From an uncultured Oscillospiraceae bacterium (GTDB lineage: Bacteria > Bacillota > Clostridia > Oscillospirales > Oscillospiraceae): a DNA stretch of 64,000 bases. The translations under genes and the position numbers were made by a program. Below are positions 17,736-26,937 of the stretch, one piece after another (the first letter of the stretch is position 1; each line of letters opens with the position of its first letter). The DNA lies in NCBI GenBank assembly GCA_934565415.1, contig CAKTHQ010000007.1, positions 9,366-73,365 on the forward strand, in the 5' to 3' direction. The notes under the pieces are model-generated. The model was not told the DNA's origin, did not search any database, and was given only the letters and a program-made list of their open reading frames with translations.

Positions 17736-18326
17736 TTATGCTTCCGCCGGGGCCTCTACCAGGAGGGTAGCGCCCAGGGAGACGGCACCGTCCTTGAACT
17801 GCTGAATGAGGTCGTCGGCACCGTAGGCGGTGAGAACGTAATTATCCAGGCTCAGCACCACTACGGTATCCGGGAAGCCGCACATCCACTGGTTGCCCTG
17901 GACGATCTCCTTGTAGATTTCGGCAAAGGAGGAAGCATCCCCGGCATTCTTCAGCTGCATAGCGGCAGAGCAGAAGGTGTTGGTGTTCATCATGTGGATC
18001 AGGGTGGCAGCGTCGCCGGTGAGCTTGTCCGTCAGATTCTCGTCTACCAAAATCTGATACTGGAAGGTATCGCTGTAGGCGGTTACATCAAAAGCGCCGG
18101 GGCCGTCCATGGTGTCGTGGGCTTCGTCCCCACCGGCGGCGGGGAAACGGTCATCCTCCGGGAAGGTGGCCCAGACGGCCTCCATCAGCTCCAGGGAGGA
18201 GGCGTAGGCGGGGGCAGTGGTCTCCGTAGCCTCCGTAGTGGCGGCAGGAGTCTCCTGCTTGCCGCAGCCGGCAAATACAGCGGCGCACAGGGCGGCGCAG
18301 AGAATGAGAGAAATCAGTTTTTTCAT
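17736..18326 (-). CDS. DUF4358 lipoprotein
   Basis: A 196-residue lipoprotein: signal peptide with lipobox FAGC (Cys near residue 20), a short Thr/Ala/Glu linker, then a domain with LIHMMNTNTFCSAAMQLK and NQWMCGFPDTVVV, which I recognise as DUF4358 (recalled, not searched). The function is unknown. It lies upstream of the MBOAT and DHHW genes on the same strand, so an accessory role in surface acylation is plausible but inferred. Confidence 0.7.
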   Translation of the reverse strand: MKKLISLILCAALCAAVFAGCGKQETPAATTEATETTAPAYASSLELMEAVWATFPEDDRFPAAGGDEAHDTMDGPGAFDVTAYSDTFQYQILVDENLTDKLTGDAATLIHMMNTNTFCSAAMQLKNAGDASSFAEIYKEIVQGNQWMCGFPDTVVVLSLDNYVLTAYGADDLIQQFKDGAVSLGATLLVEAPAEA

Positions 18327-18486
18327 GGTTTCGGTTTCCTTTCAGGTTTATATACGGTAGTATACCCGGTGAAAATGAATAAGGCATCAGATCCTTGTAA
18401 ACGAATTGAAAATATCCGCCGGGTTAGGAGATTATACCATATTTATGAGAAAATACTAGACCCAATATTTTCCGGGAAGAACAGTT

Positions 18487-18731
18487 TGGCAAATGGGGAG
18501 CTGACGGGGTAAACGGTAGGTACCGGCGGCAAGCTCTTCCCCCCTCCTGCATGGAGGGGGCGCCCACCGCAGTGGGCGGGGGTGGAGGGGACCCGGTACG
18601 ATGACTTTCTGCATTTGGATGAATGGTATTCCCTAAATATGCCCCTATTTTCTCAATATACCTATCTGTTTTCGGTAGGGGTCCCCTCCACCCCCGGCCT
18701 GCGGGCCACCCCCTCCATGCAGGAGGGGGAA
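18487..18731. repeat. large imperfect palindromic element (MITE-like)
   Basis: Inverted arms of about 52 bases (18541-18594 and 18678-18729) share cccctcctgcatggaggggg and gggtggaggggaccc, with a divergent middle. They flank about 83 AT-richer bases with no convincing ORF. The left side continues into the repeat shared in inverted form with 16165-16245. The whole 18327-18850 stretch has no gene. The structure suggests a non-autonomous mobile repeat or a strongly folding RNA. Confidence 0.7.
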
Positions 18732-18882
18732 TGGGGATTTTTCCCGCAGGCGGACACCATTCAACTAACCCCACAAATCCTTATTTTCGGGCATCCGCCC
18801 CAAAGTGCGCAGATTCCTTTTGAGCGTTTTCCTGGGCGGGAAGGAAAGACCGTGCTATAATAGTATCATAAGGAGGTGCGCC

Positions 18883-20481
18883 ATGAAACTGACATTTTTG
18901 GGAGCTACCCATGAGGTGACGGGTTCCTGTACCGTGATCGAGTGCGGCGGGGTGCTGGGCTTGGTGGACTGCGGCATGGAGCAGGGGAAGGACTGCTTTG
19001 AAAACCAGAGCCTGCCGGTAAGCTCTGGCCAGCTGGACTTTGTGCTGCTGACCCATGCCCACATCGACCACTCGGGGCTATTGCCGCTGCTGACCAAAAA
19101 CGGATTCCGGGGGAGAATTTATTCCACGGATGAGACCATGAACCTCAGCGCCATTATGCTGAAGGACTGCGCCCACATCCAGATGCAGGAGGCTCAGTGG
19201 AAAACCAGAAAGGCCGCCCGGGCCGGCCAGGAGCCGGTGGAGGCTATTTACGACCTGGCGGATGCCGATGCCTGTATGAAACGCTTCCGTCCCTGCCCCC
19301 TGGGGGAGAAAATCTCCATCGCACAGGGGATCGACATCCGGTTTGTAAACGCCGGGCATCTGCTGGGCTCTGCCTCCATTGAAATATGGCTATCCGAGCC
19401 GGGCGTCAGCCGGAAGCTTGTGTTCTCCGGGGACCTGGGCAATGTGGACCTGCCCATTTTAAGAGGGAAGGACTATGTAGAAGAGGCAGACTACGCCGTC
19501 ATCGAATCCACCTACGGGGACCGGCTTCACGAAAGCTGCCCGGAGCCTGCCCAATTTCTGGCGGACTGCATCCGGCAGACCCTGGGCAAAGGCGGCAACC
19601 TGGTGATTCCTGCCTTTGCCGTAGGCCGGACTCAGGAGATGCTGTACCTGCTGCGGGAAATCAAGGAAAAGAATCTGGTGGGGATGGACTTCCCGGTGTA
19701 TGTGGACAGTCCTTTGGCCATCGAGGCAACGGCGGTATTTTTGCAATGCGCTCCCGGCTGCTTGGACGACCGGACCCTGGACATGATCCACCGGGGCATC
19801 AATCCTCTGATGTTTCCGGGGCTCCATCTGGCGGTGACCAGCGAGGAGTCCAAGGCCATCAATATGGATCCTACGCCAAAGATCATTCTCTCTGCCAGCG
19901 GTATGTGTGAAGCCGGCCGTATTCGCCATCACCTAAAGCACAACCTGTGGAGAAGCAATTGTACCGTTCTCTTCGTTGGCTATCAGGCCGCGGGAACCCT
20001 GGGGCGGAGCCTGATGGAGGGGGTTAAAACCGTGAAGCTCTTTAATGAAGAGGTTGCGGTGTGCGCCAGGATTGAATCCATGCCCGGAAAGAGCGGTCAT
20101 GCGGACCAAAAGGAGCTGCTGCACTGGCTGGAAATGTTCCGGGAAAAGCCCAGAAAGGTCTTTGTGAACCATGGCGAGGATAACGTAGCCACATTCTTTG
20201 CGGGGCTCATCCAGGAAAAGCTGGGCATCCATGCTGCGGCCCCCTTCTCCGGAGCCATATTCAATTTGGCCTCCGGCCGGTTTGAATATGAACCGGAGGG
20301 TATCCCGGTGGTTAAGAAGACGGAAAGCCCTGCTACAGCCCGGAAGAACAGTATTTATGGCAAACTGACGGCGGCTTTGACTCGTTTGACGGCGCTTGTG
20401 GGGGACTTCAGGGGCCGGACAAACAAGGATGCGGCCAAGTTCGCCGATCAGATCAACGCGCTATGCGATAAATGGCAGTGA
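18883..20481 (+). CDS. beta-CASP metallo-beta-lactamase fold RNA-processing nuclease
   Basis: A 532-residue MBL-fold hydrolase of the beta-CASP (CPSF/YSH1-like) group. The metal site is in THAHIDHSGLLP (about residues 55-66). ESTYGDR and IPAFAVGRTQEMLYLLREI mark the beta-CASP insert, SASGMCEAGRIRHH carries the next His, and PGKSGHADQKELLHWL is the final motif. Such enzymes usually cut RNA endo- or exonucleolytically. The C-terminal extra segment (from about 485) is lineage-specific. ATG 18883 has AAGGAGG upstream with TATAAT at 18856-18861 but no clear -35. Confidence 0.88.
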   Translation: MKLTFLGATHEVTGSCTVIECGGVLGLVDCGMEQGKDCFENQSLPVSSGQLDFVLLTHAHIDHSGLLPLLTKNGFRGRIYSTDETMNLSAIMLKDCAHIQMQEAQWKTRKAARAGQEPVEAIYDLADADACMKRFRPCPLGEKISIAQGIDIRFVNAGHLLGSASIEIWLSEPGVSRKLVFSGDLGNVDLPILRGKDYVEEADYAVIESTYGDRLHESCPEPAQFLADCIRQTLGKGGNLVIPAFAVGRTQEMLYLLREIKEKNLVGMDFPVYVDSPLAIEATAVFLQCAPGCLDDRTLDMIHRGINPLMFPGLHLAVTSEESKAINMDPTPKIILSASGMCEAGRIRHHLKHNLWRSNCTVLFVGYQAAGTLGRSLMEGVKTVKLFNEEVAVCARIESMPGKSGHADQKELLHWLEMFREKPRKVFVNHGEDNVATFFAGLIQEKLGIHAAAPFSGAIFNLASGRFEYEPEGIPVVKKTESPATARKNSIYGKLTAALTRLTALVGDFRGRTNKDAAKFADQINALCDKWQ

Positions 20482-20542
20482 ATCCTGCAAAATAAAATTA
20501 CCAATATACGGTGTATAAATGAATAATATACATAAATAAGCG

Positions 20543-20577
20543 ATTGTCCCCGGCGGAACATCAGCCGGGGACAATTT
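20543..20577 (+). terminator. intrinsic terminator after the beta-CASP gene
   Basis: A 12-bp perfect stem (attgtccccggc / gccggggacaat) with a 9-base loop runs into TTT. Confidence 0.8.
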
Positions 20578-20788
20578 CTGTCCGGTTGCGGCGTGGACAA
20601 ATGTAGACGGCCTGCGGAAAGTGTGCTCCCATGACGGATTCTTGTTTCTGTTTAGAAAATGAATGGGGCCGGGAAAAGATTAAAAAAAAATTTATATAAA
20701 AACAGGAAACAAATAAAGCATACGTTTGTGAAAACATACAAAAGCTGGTAGACCGGTGGATTATTACGCATTTTATTGCAATTTAAGG

Positions 20789-20817
20789 TTGACAAACCCT
20801 GCAATTTTGACTATAGT
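20789..20817 (+). promoter_or_regulatory. strong sigma-A promoter of the DUF3798 operon
   Basis: TTGACA and TATAGT are separated by 17 bases. The stretch from 20578 to 20788 is AT-rich and holds no ORF that I can support. Confidence 0.85.
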
Positions 20818-20822
20818 ATGAA

Positions 20823-20842
20823 CATCCTGCAAACGCAGGATG
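20823..20842 (+). promoter_or_regulatory. 5' stem-loop at the start of the DUF3798 mRNA
   Basis: catcctgc and gcaggatg form an 8-bp stem with a 4-base loop right at the predicted transcription start. A hairpin at the very 5' end commonly protects mRNA from decay. Confidence 0.6.
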
Positions 20843-20873
20843 AATCTTTTGAGGAAAAGATGGAGGTCTAATA

Positions 20874-22109
20874 ATGAAAAAGATCATGAGCGTCCTGCTG
20901 GTCCTGGCTATGGCTCTTGCCCTGGTAGCCTGCGGCGGCAGCAACACCCCCGCCACCACCGCTCCCGCTGACAACGCCCTGCTGGATGCCGACGGCAATC
21001 CCTTCCACATCGGTATTGTTACCGGTTCCGTTTCTCAGTCCGAGGACGACCGCCGCGGTGCCGAGGCCTTCCAGGCTATGTACGGCGAGGAGAACGTCAC
21101 CCTGGCGATCTACCCCGACAACTTCACCGAAGAGCTGGAGACCACCATTCAGACCATCGTCAACCTGTCCGATGATCCCGAGATGAAGGCCATCATTGTT
21201 AACCAGGCTGTTCCCGGCACCACCGAGGCTTTCCGTCAGATCAAGGAGCATCGCCCCGACATCATCTGTGTCGCCGGTGAGTCCCACGAGGACCTGCCCG
21301 AGATCGGCTCCGCCGCTGACCTGACCTGCAACAACGACTTTGTGGCCCGTGGCTACCTGATCATCCGTACCGCCCATGAGCTGGGCTGCGACACCTTCGT
21401 GCACATCTCCTTCCCCCGTCACATGGCCTATGAAACCATGTCCCGCCGCGTGGCCATCATGCAGGCTGCCTGCGAAGAGTTCGGCATGAAGTTCGTTCTG
21501 GAGACCGCTCCCGACCCCACCTCTGACGTCGGCGTTGCCGGTGCTCAGGCTTACATCCTTGAGAAGGTTCCCGAGTGGGTCGAGAAGTACGGCAAGAATG
21601 CCGCCTACTTCTGCACCAACGACGCCCACACCGAGCCCCTGCTGAAGCAGCTGCTGGAGTATGGCGGATACTTCATCGAGGCCGACCTGCCCTCTCCTCT
21701 GATGGGCTACCCCGGCGCTCTGGGCCTGGACCTGACCGAGGAGGCCGGCGACTTTGAGAAGATCCTGGCCAAGGTTGAGGCCGCTATCAACGAAAAGGGC
21801 GGCGCCGATCACTTCGGCACCTGGGCTTACTCCTACGGCTACACCGTGTCCGCAGGCCTTGCCGAGCACTGCAAGAACGTCCTGCAGGGCAACAGCGAGC
21901 TGTGCGATGTGGACGACATTGCCAAGGCTTACCAGGTGTTCTCCCCCAAGGCCCAGTGGAACGGCTCCAACTACACCAATGCTGACACCGGTGTAAAGCT
22001 GGACAACGTGTTCCTGGTCTATCAGGATACCTACATCATGGGCAATCCCGGCCACTTCATGGGTTCCACCTCTGTGGAAGTTCCCGAGAAGTACTTCACG
22101 CTGAAGTAA
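20874..22109 (+). CDS. DUF3798 substrate-binding lipoprotein
   Basis: A 411-residue lipoprotein with lipobox LVAC (Cys at about residue 20). The mature part reads GIVTGSVSQSEDDRRGAEAF, MKAIIVNQAVPGTTEAF, HISFPRHMAYETMSRR and APDPTSDVGVAGAQAYI, which fit DUF3798 (PF12683), a periplasmic-binding-protein-like family of unknown ligand. It heads an operon with a sugar-type double ATPase and two permeases, so it is the binding protein of that importer. The codons are strongly biased (GCC, GAG, AAG), suggesting high expression. Confidence 0.88.
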   Translation: MKKIMSVLLVLAMALALVACGGSNTPATTAPADNALLDADGNPFHIGIVTGSVSQSEDDRRGAEAFQAMYGEENVTLAIYPDNFTEELETTIQTIVNLSDDPEMKAIIVNQAVPGTTEAFRQIKEHRPDIICVAGESHEDLPEIGSAADLTCNNDFVARGYLIIRTAHELGCDTFVHISFPRHMAYETMSRRVAIMQAACEEFGMKFVLETAPDPTSDVGVAGAQAYILEKVPEWVEKYGKNAAYFCTNDAHTEPLLKQLLEYGGYFIEADLPSPLMGYPGALGLDLTEEAGDFEKILAKVEAAINEKGGADHFGTWAYSYGYTVSAGLAEHCKNVLQGNSELCDVDDIAKAYQVFSPKAQWNGSNYTNADTGVKLDNVFLVYQDTYIMGNPGHFMGSTSVEVPEKYFTLK

Positions 22110-22133
22110 CAAGCGAACGAAATAAAATACGAG

Positions 22134-22164
22134 GCAGGGGAGAGGTTATCTCTCCCCTGCTTTT
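22134..22164 (+). terminator. leaky terminator/attenuator after the binding-protein gene
   Basis: An 11-bp perfect stem (gcaggggagag / ctctcccctgc) with a 5-base loop and TTTTA lies between the binding-protein and ATPase genes. It would let the binding protein be made in excess over the membrane parts. Confidence 0.75.
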
Positions 22165-22182
22165 ACAGGTAAGGAACTGCTT

Positions 22183-23772
22183 ATGGAAAAAAATACTGCT
22201 CCTTTGCTGGAGATGCGAAATATCAAGAAGGATTTCTTCGGGAACCAGGTTCTCGAAGACATTAACTTTACTCTGAAAGCCGGCGAGGTCCTGGGCCTGG
22301 TTGGTGAAAACGGTGCCGGTAAGTCCACTCTTATGAAGATCCTGTTCGGTATGGACGTCATTCGGGAAACCGGCGGCTACGGCGGCGATGTGCTGCTGAA
22401 CGGCGAAAAAGTGAATTTCGCCACCCCCTTCGATGCCCTGGCAGCCGGTATCGGCATGGTGCATCAGGAGTTCTCTCTGATTCCCGGCTTTTCTGCCACA
22501 GAGAATATTCTGCTCAATCGTGAGCCTCAAAAGAAGACAATTCTGTCCGAGGTTTTTGGCGACCGGCTGAATACCCTGGATTATAAAGAAATGGATAAGC
22601 GCGCCGAGGCGGCCATCGAAAAGATGGGCGTCCGTATTGACGCGGATATGCGCATCAGCGATATGCCCGTCGGTCATAAGCAGTTCACCGAGATTGCCAG
22701 AGAGCTGAGCAAGGACCAGCTGAAGCTGCTGATCCTGGACGAACCCACCGCCGTTCTGACGGAGAAGGAGGCTGATGCGCTGCTGGACTCCATTCGCAGT
22801 ATGTCCAAGCGGGGCATTTCCGTGATTTTCATCACCCATCGGCTCCACGAGATCCTGTCCGTGTGCAATAAGGTGGTCATCATGCGTGACGGCCATGTGG
22901 TCAAGGACGTTCCCGCCCAGGAAACCAATGTGGATGACATTACTCGCGCCATGGTCGGCCGGAAGGTGGATACCGCCGTTGCCCAGGATGTGGTGGACCA
23001 CAGTGACGCCAAGACCATCATGTCCATCCGCAAGCTGTGGGTGGATATGCCCGGCGAGATCGTCCGCAACGTGAACCTGGACATTAAGGAAGGGGAGATC
23101 CTGGGCATCGGCGGTCTGGCCGGCCAGGGTAAGCTGGGCATCCCCAACGGCGTCATGGGCCTGTATGAGGCCGGCGGCACCGTGGAGTTCGACGGCAAGC
23201 CCATCCCTCTGAACAACCCTCGGCGGTGCCTGGACGAGCAGCTGGCTTTCGTGTCTGAGGACCGCAGAGGCGTTGGCCTGTTGCTGGACGAGAGCCTGGA
23301 ATGGAATGTGGCCTTCCCCGCTATGCAGATCCACAACAAGTTCCTGAAGAAATATCTGGGCGGCCTTATTAAGTGGCGTGACGAAAAGGCCATCCACGAA
23401 ATCACGGAGCAATACATCGACGAGCTGAAGATCAAGTGCACCTCCTCCAAGCAGAAGGCCCGGGAGCTTTCCGGCGGCAACCAGCAGAAGGTGTGCCTGG
23501 CCAAGGCTTTCGCGCTGGAGCCCAAGTTCCTCTTCGTTTCCGAGCCGACCCGTGGTATCGACGTAGGTGCCAAGGCCCTGGTTCTGGAAGCGCTGAAGAA
23601 ATTCAACCGGGAAAGCGGCGTCACCGTGGTGATGATCTCCTCCGAGCTGGAGGAGCTGCGGACCACCTGCGACCGCATTGCCATCGTCTCCGGCGGACGC
23701 ATCGCCGGGATCCTGCCGGCGACCGAATCCAGCGAGGCCTTTGGCGCGCTGATGGTCAGTCAGGTCAAGTAA
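22183..23772 (+). CDS. sugar/nucleoside-type ABC transporter, double ATPase
   Basis: A 529-residue protein with two ABC domains, as in RbsA/MglA/NupO. NBD1 has Walker A GENGAGKST (about 40-48) and Walker B LILDEPTAVL, but its signature is degenerate. NBD2 has a degenerate Walker A (GLAGQGKLGI), signature LSGGNQQK (about 429-436) and SEPTRGIDVGAK. One good site assembled from the two halves is normal for this family. ATG 22183 is preceded by a weak TAAGGAA site. It partners the two permeases that follow. Confidence 0.92.
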   Translation: MEKNTAPLLEMRNIKKDFFGNQVLEDINFTLKAGEVLGLVGENGAGKSTLMKILFGMDVIRETGGYGGDVLLNGEKVNFATPFDALAAGIGMVHQEFSLIPGFSATENILLNREPQKKTILSEVFGDRLNTLDYKEMDKRAEAAIEKMGVRIDADMRISDMPVGHKQFTEIARELSKDQLKLLILDEPTAVLTEKEADALLDSIRSMSKRGISVIFITHRLHEILSVCNKVVIMRDGHVVKDVPAQETNVDDITRAMVGRKVDTAVAQDVVDHSDAKTIMSIRKLWVDMPGEIVRNVNLDIKEGEILGIGGLAGQGKLGIPNGVMGLYEAGGTVEFDGKPIPLNNPRRCLDEQLAFVSEDRRGVGLLLDESLEWNVAFPAMQIHNKFLKKYLGGLIKWRDEKAIHEITEQYIDELKIKCTSSKQKARELSGGNQQKVCLAKAFALEPKFLFVSEPTRGIDVGAKALVLEALKKFNRESGVTVVMISSELEELRTTCDRIAIVSGGRIAGILPATESSEAFGALMVSQVK

Positions 23773-23784
23773 GGAGGGCGAAAC

Positions 23785-24855
23785 ATGGAAAAGAAAGAAA
23801 AAGGACTGCTTCGCCGTGCCGTGGACAGCTACGGCGTTCCCAGATTGATCATCACGGGCTTTTTGCTGCTGATGTTCCTGCTGGCACCCTTTGCCCAGGT
23901 CAATCTGTGGACCCAGTTCACCAATGTATTTAACCGCTTCAGCTGGAACGCCATCATGGTTCTTGCCATGGTGCCAATGATTCACTCTGGCTGCGGCCTG
24001 AACATGGGTCTGCCCCTGGCCATCATCTCTGGTCTGCTGGGTTCCACCCTGTCCATCGAGTTCGGCTTCACCGGGGCTATGAGCTTTGTCATGGCGATCG
24101 TGCTGGCAACTCCCTTCGCCGTGATTCTGGGCGCTGCCTATGGCTTCCTGCTGAACAAGATCAAGGGCGGCGAAATGATGGTCGCCACCTATGTGGGCTA
24201 CTCTGCCGTATCCTTTATGTGCATGATGTGGCTGCTGTTGCCCTACAAGAGCCCTACCATGGTTTGGGGCTTCGCCGGTAAGGGCCTGCGTACCACCATC
24301 TCCCTGGAAGGCTTCTACGATAAGGTCCTGGCGAACTTTTTGCCCATTGACCTCAATAAGTTCGGCATCAATCTGGTGATCCCCACCGGTACGCTGCTGT
24401 TCTTTGCCCTGCTGGCCTTTGCCATGTGGGCGTTCCTGCACACCAAGACCGGCACGGCCATGACCGCCGTAGGATCCAACCCCGCCTTTGCCAAGGCCGC
24501 CGGCATCAACATCGACAAGATGCGTATGCTCTCCGTGGTGCTGTCCACCTGGCTGGGTGCCATCGGCATCCTGGTCTATGAGCAGGGCTTCGGCTTTACC
24601 CAGCTGTATATGGCCCCCTTTAATATGGCCTTCCCCGCGGTAGCGGCCATCCTCATTGGCGGCGCCACCGTGAACAAGGCCTCCATTGCCAACGTGATTA
24701 TCGGAACCTTCCTGTATCAGGGCATGGTGACAATGACCCCCACCGTGATGAACGGCCTGTTCCATATGGATATGAGCGAGGTTATTCGAATCATCGTGTC
24801 CAACGGTATGATCGTCTACGCACTGACCCGTAAGACGGAAGGAGGCAAGAACTGA
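23785..24855 (+). CDS. ABC transporter permease 1 (BPD_transp_2 type)
   Basis: A 356-residue integral membrane protein of the RbsC/BmpC-like permease class with about 8-10 membrane segments. The coupling region reads MTAVGSNPAFAKAAGINIDKMRMLSVVLS, typical of the family. AAGGAGG precedes ATG 23785. It is followed after one base by the second permease; the two likely form a heterodimeric channel. Confidence 0.9.
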   Translation: MEKKEKGLLRRAVDSYGVPRLIITGFLLLMFLLAPFAQVNLWTQFTNVFNRFSWNAIMVLAMVPMIHSGCGLNMGLPLAIISGLLGSTLSIEFGFTGAMSFVMAIVLATPFAVILGAAYGFLLNKIKGGEMMVATYVGYSAVSFMCMMWLLLPYKSPTMVWGFAGKGLRTTISLEGFYDKVLANFLPIDLNKFGINLVIPTGTLLFFALLAFAMWAFLHTKTGTAMTAVGSNPAFAKAAGINIDKMRMLSVVLSTWLGAIGILVYEQGFGFTQLYMAPFNMAFPAVAAILIGGATVNKASIANVIIGTFLYQGMVTMTPTVMNGLFHMDMSEVIRIIVSNGMIVYALTRKTEGGKN

Positions 24856-24856
24856 T

Positions 24857-26002
24857 ATGGCAAACAAATCCAATGCCCCCCGTCTGGGCGAAAAGACCAT
24901 GGGCCAGAAGGTGATGAGCTTCATCGGCAACAATACCGTGCCCATTATGTTCATCCTGATCTGCGTCTACTGCATCCCTATGTCCGGCTTCTCCGCCAGC
25001 TACCTCCTCAACGAGGTCATGACCCGTCTGGGCCGGAACGCGTTCCTGATTCTGAGCCTGCTCATTCCCATCATGGCCGGTATGGGCCTGAACTTCGGTA
25101 TGACCCTGGGCGCTATGGCCGGTGAGATCGGCCTGATCTTCGTGGCCGACTGGCAGGTATGGGGTATCCCCGGTCTGGTGCTGGCCGCCATCATCTCCAT
25201 TCCCATTTCCATCGGCCTGGGCGTGTTCATCGGCAAGATCCTGAATAAGGCCAAGGGCCGTGAGATGATTACCTCCTACATGATCGCATTCTTCATGACC
25301 GGCATCTATCAGCTGGTGGTGCTGTATATGATGGGCCCCGTCATCCCCATCAAGCACTCCTCCATCAAGCTGCCCCGGGGCTACGGCATCCGCAACACCG
25401 TTTCTCTGCTGAATATGCGCCAGAGTCTGGACAATCTGATTCCCCTGAAGATCGGCGGCGTGAAGATTCCGGTGCTGACCCTGATCCTCATTGTACTGGC
25501 CTGCCTGTTCATTGTCTGGTTCCGCAGAACCAAGCTGGGCCAGGATATGCGGGCCGTGGGCCAGGATATGGAAGTGGCCCGGGATGCCGGTATCAACGTG
25601 GAGCGGACCCGCGTCATCGCCATGGTCATGTCCACTGTGTTCGCCGGCTTCGGTATGATTATCTATCTGCAGAACGTGGGCAACTTCCCCACCTACACCG
25701 CCCATTCCCAGATCGGTATGTTCGCCATTGCCGCATTGCTTGTTGGCGGCGCGTCCGTTGACAAGGCCGGCATCGGCAACGTGTTCCTGGGTGTCATCCT
25801 GTTCCACACCATGTTCATCGTGGCGCCTAAGACCGGCGCTGCCATCACCGGCGACTCCATGATTGGTGAGTATTTCCGTGTGTTCGTATCCTACGCCGTT
25901 ATCACCGTGGCACTTGTAATGTACGAGGCCAAGAAGCGGAAGGCGAAGATCGCCGCCGGCGCCCAGCTTGCCGCCGAGCAGGCCGCGGAAGAGGAGGGCT
26001 GA
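24857..26002 (+). CDS. ABC transporter permease 2 (BPD_transp_2 type)
   Basis: A 381-residue membrane protein related to the preceding one. The shared coupling motif is MRAVGQDMEVARDAGINVERTRVIAMVMS. There are about 9 hydrophobic segments and an Ala/Glu-rich cytoplasmic tail. It lies 1 base after permease 1 and 3 bases before the small membrane protein gene, so translation is coupled along the operon. Confidence 0.9.
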   Translation: MANKSNAPRLGEKTMGQKVMSFIGNNTVPIMFILICVYCIPMSGFSASYLLNEVMTRLGRNAFLILSLLIPIMAGMGLNFGMTLGAMAGEIGLIFVADWQVWGIPGLVLAAIISIPISIGLGVFIGKILNKAKGREMITSYMIAFFMTGIYQLVVLYMMGPVIPIKHSSIKLPRGYGIRNTVSLLNMRQSLDNLIPLKIGGVKIPVLTLILIVLACLFIVWFRRTKLGQDMRAVGQDMEVARDAGINVERTRVIAMVMSTVFAGFGMIIYLQNVGNFPTYTAHSQIGMFAIAALLVGGASVDKAGIGNVFLGVILFHTMFIVAPKTGAAITGDSMIGEYFRVFVSYAVITVALVMYEAKKRKAKIAAGAQLAAEQAAEEEG

Positions 26003-26005
26003 TCC

Positions 26006-26500
26006 ATGAAGAACAAGAAGACCACTATCATTCAGGTCATTGCCGTGGTGCTGCTGGTTGCCCTGGGCTATACCATGACCGTCATCGGCCGTGGCCACAC
26101 GGTGTACCTGGATGCCAAGAAGATCGAGTACAATGGCACCGAGTACAAGCCCGCCTACAAGACCGAGGTCTATGTCAAGGGCGAGCGGATTGCCAAGCTC
26201 TACGATAAGGAGCGGGGCATGTCCACCTGCATCGGCAACAAGTTCACCATGACCCTGAAGATCACCGACGTCAAGGGCGGTGACGAGCGTGAGGAGACCT
26301 ACACCATCTCCCTGCCCCAGAGCATGGACGGCGTTATCATCAACCTGCCCGCGTATCTGGCCGGCCTTCCTGAGGACGTGTACATGAGCGAGTTCATCCC
26401 CGCTCCCGACACCGAGGAGACCGCCGACGAATCCGCCGCCGAAGGCGACGAGTTCGGCCTGGAGGGCATGGACATGGTGGATGAGCCTGCCGCGGAATAA
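26006..26500 (+). CDS. small membrane-anchored protein of the DUF3798 transporter operon
   Basis: A 164-residue protein with one N-terminal membrane helix (about residues 8-28), an extracytoplasmic beta-rich domain containing VYLDAKKIEYNGTEYKPAYK, and an acidic C-terminal tail. I recall similar proteins (possibly DUF6672) beside DUF3798 transporters but cannot verify the family here. Its fixed position at the end of the operon suggests a transporter accessory, perhaps a partner of the binding protein. Function unknown. Confidence 0.65.
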   Translation: MKNKKTTIIQVIAVVLLVALGYTMTVIGRGHTVYLDAKKIEYNGTEYKPAYKTEVYVKGERIAKLYDKERGMSTCIGNKFTMTLKITDVKGGDEREETYTISLPQSMDGVIINLPAYLAGLPEDVYMSEFIPAPDTEETADESAAEGDEFGLEGMDMVDEPAAE

Positions 26501-26511
26501 ACAAAACCAAG

Positions 26512-26540
26512 GCCCTTTCCCCCACCGGGAGAGGGCTTTT
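26512..26540 (+). terminator. intrinsic terminator of the DUF3798 operon
   Basis: A 10-bp stem (gccctttccc / gggagagggc, one G.T pair) is followed by TTTT. Confidence 0.8.
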
Positions 26541-26844
26541 CTCTGCCCCGTCAGCCTATACGTTCATCCGGGGGCAATCGAGGAGAGGAATACATCGACC
26601 GGGTAAATTTTTATGCACCCCAATTCGTATAATTCCCGCGCTTTATCCCGATAAATCCCCAAAGCGGGCCCTGTGCATAATGCCGAAAAATGTGCCGCGA
26701 TGTGGGACCGCCTTGGAAAAAAACAGGATGTGTGCATGGGATACGGATGGGTGTATGTGGGCGAAATGTGTATTTTCTGTGAAATCCGGGCAAAACTGCC
26801 CAAAGGGAAAATGAAAAGCGGGGATACTTTGGGAGATTAAACAA
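26541..26844. other. gene-free spacer
   Basis: About 300 bases between the terminator and the opp promoter. I see no ORF with a ribosome site and no strong hairpin. Confidence 0.5.
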
Positions 26845-26873
26845 TTGCATTGAATTTTGAACTTTGGTATAAT
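26845..26873 (+). promoter_or_regulatory. probable promoter of the opp operon
   Basis: TTGCAT and a perfect TATAAT are 17 bases apart, giving a leader of about 58 bases before oppB. Confidence 0.65.
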
Positions 26874-26937
26874 AAAAACTGATTTATTGTGCATATTTTT
26901 CTGCACTTTACTAGAAAAAACCGAAAGGAAGAGCCGG

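Noticed and set aside
22096-24954. A 952-codon open frame on the minus strand opposite the DUF3798 transporter genes
   Set aside because: It mirrors well-supported plus-strand genes, has low-complexity His/Gly/Gln composition and no ribosome site; it is a by-product of biased codon use.
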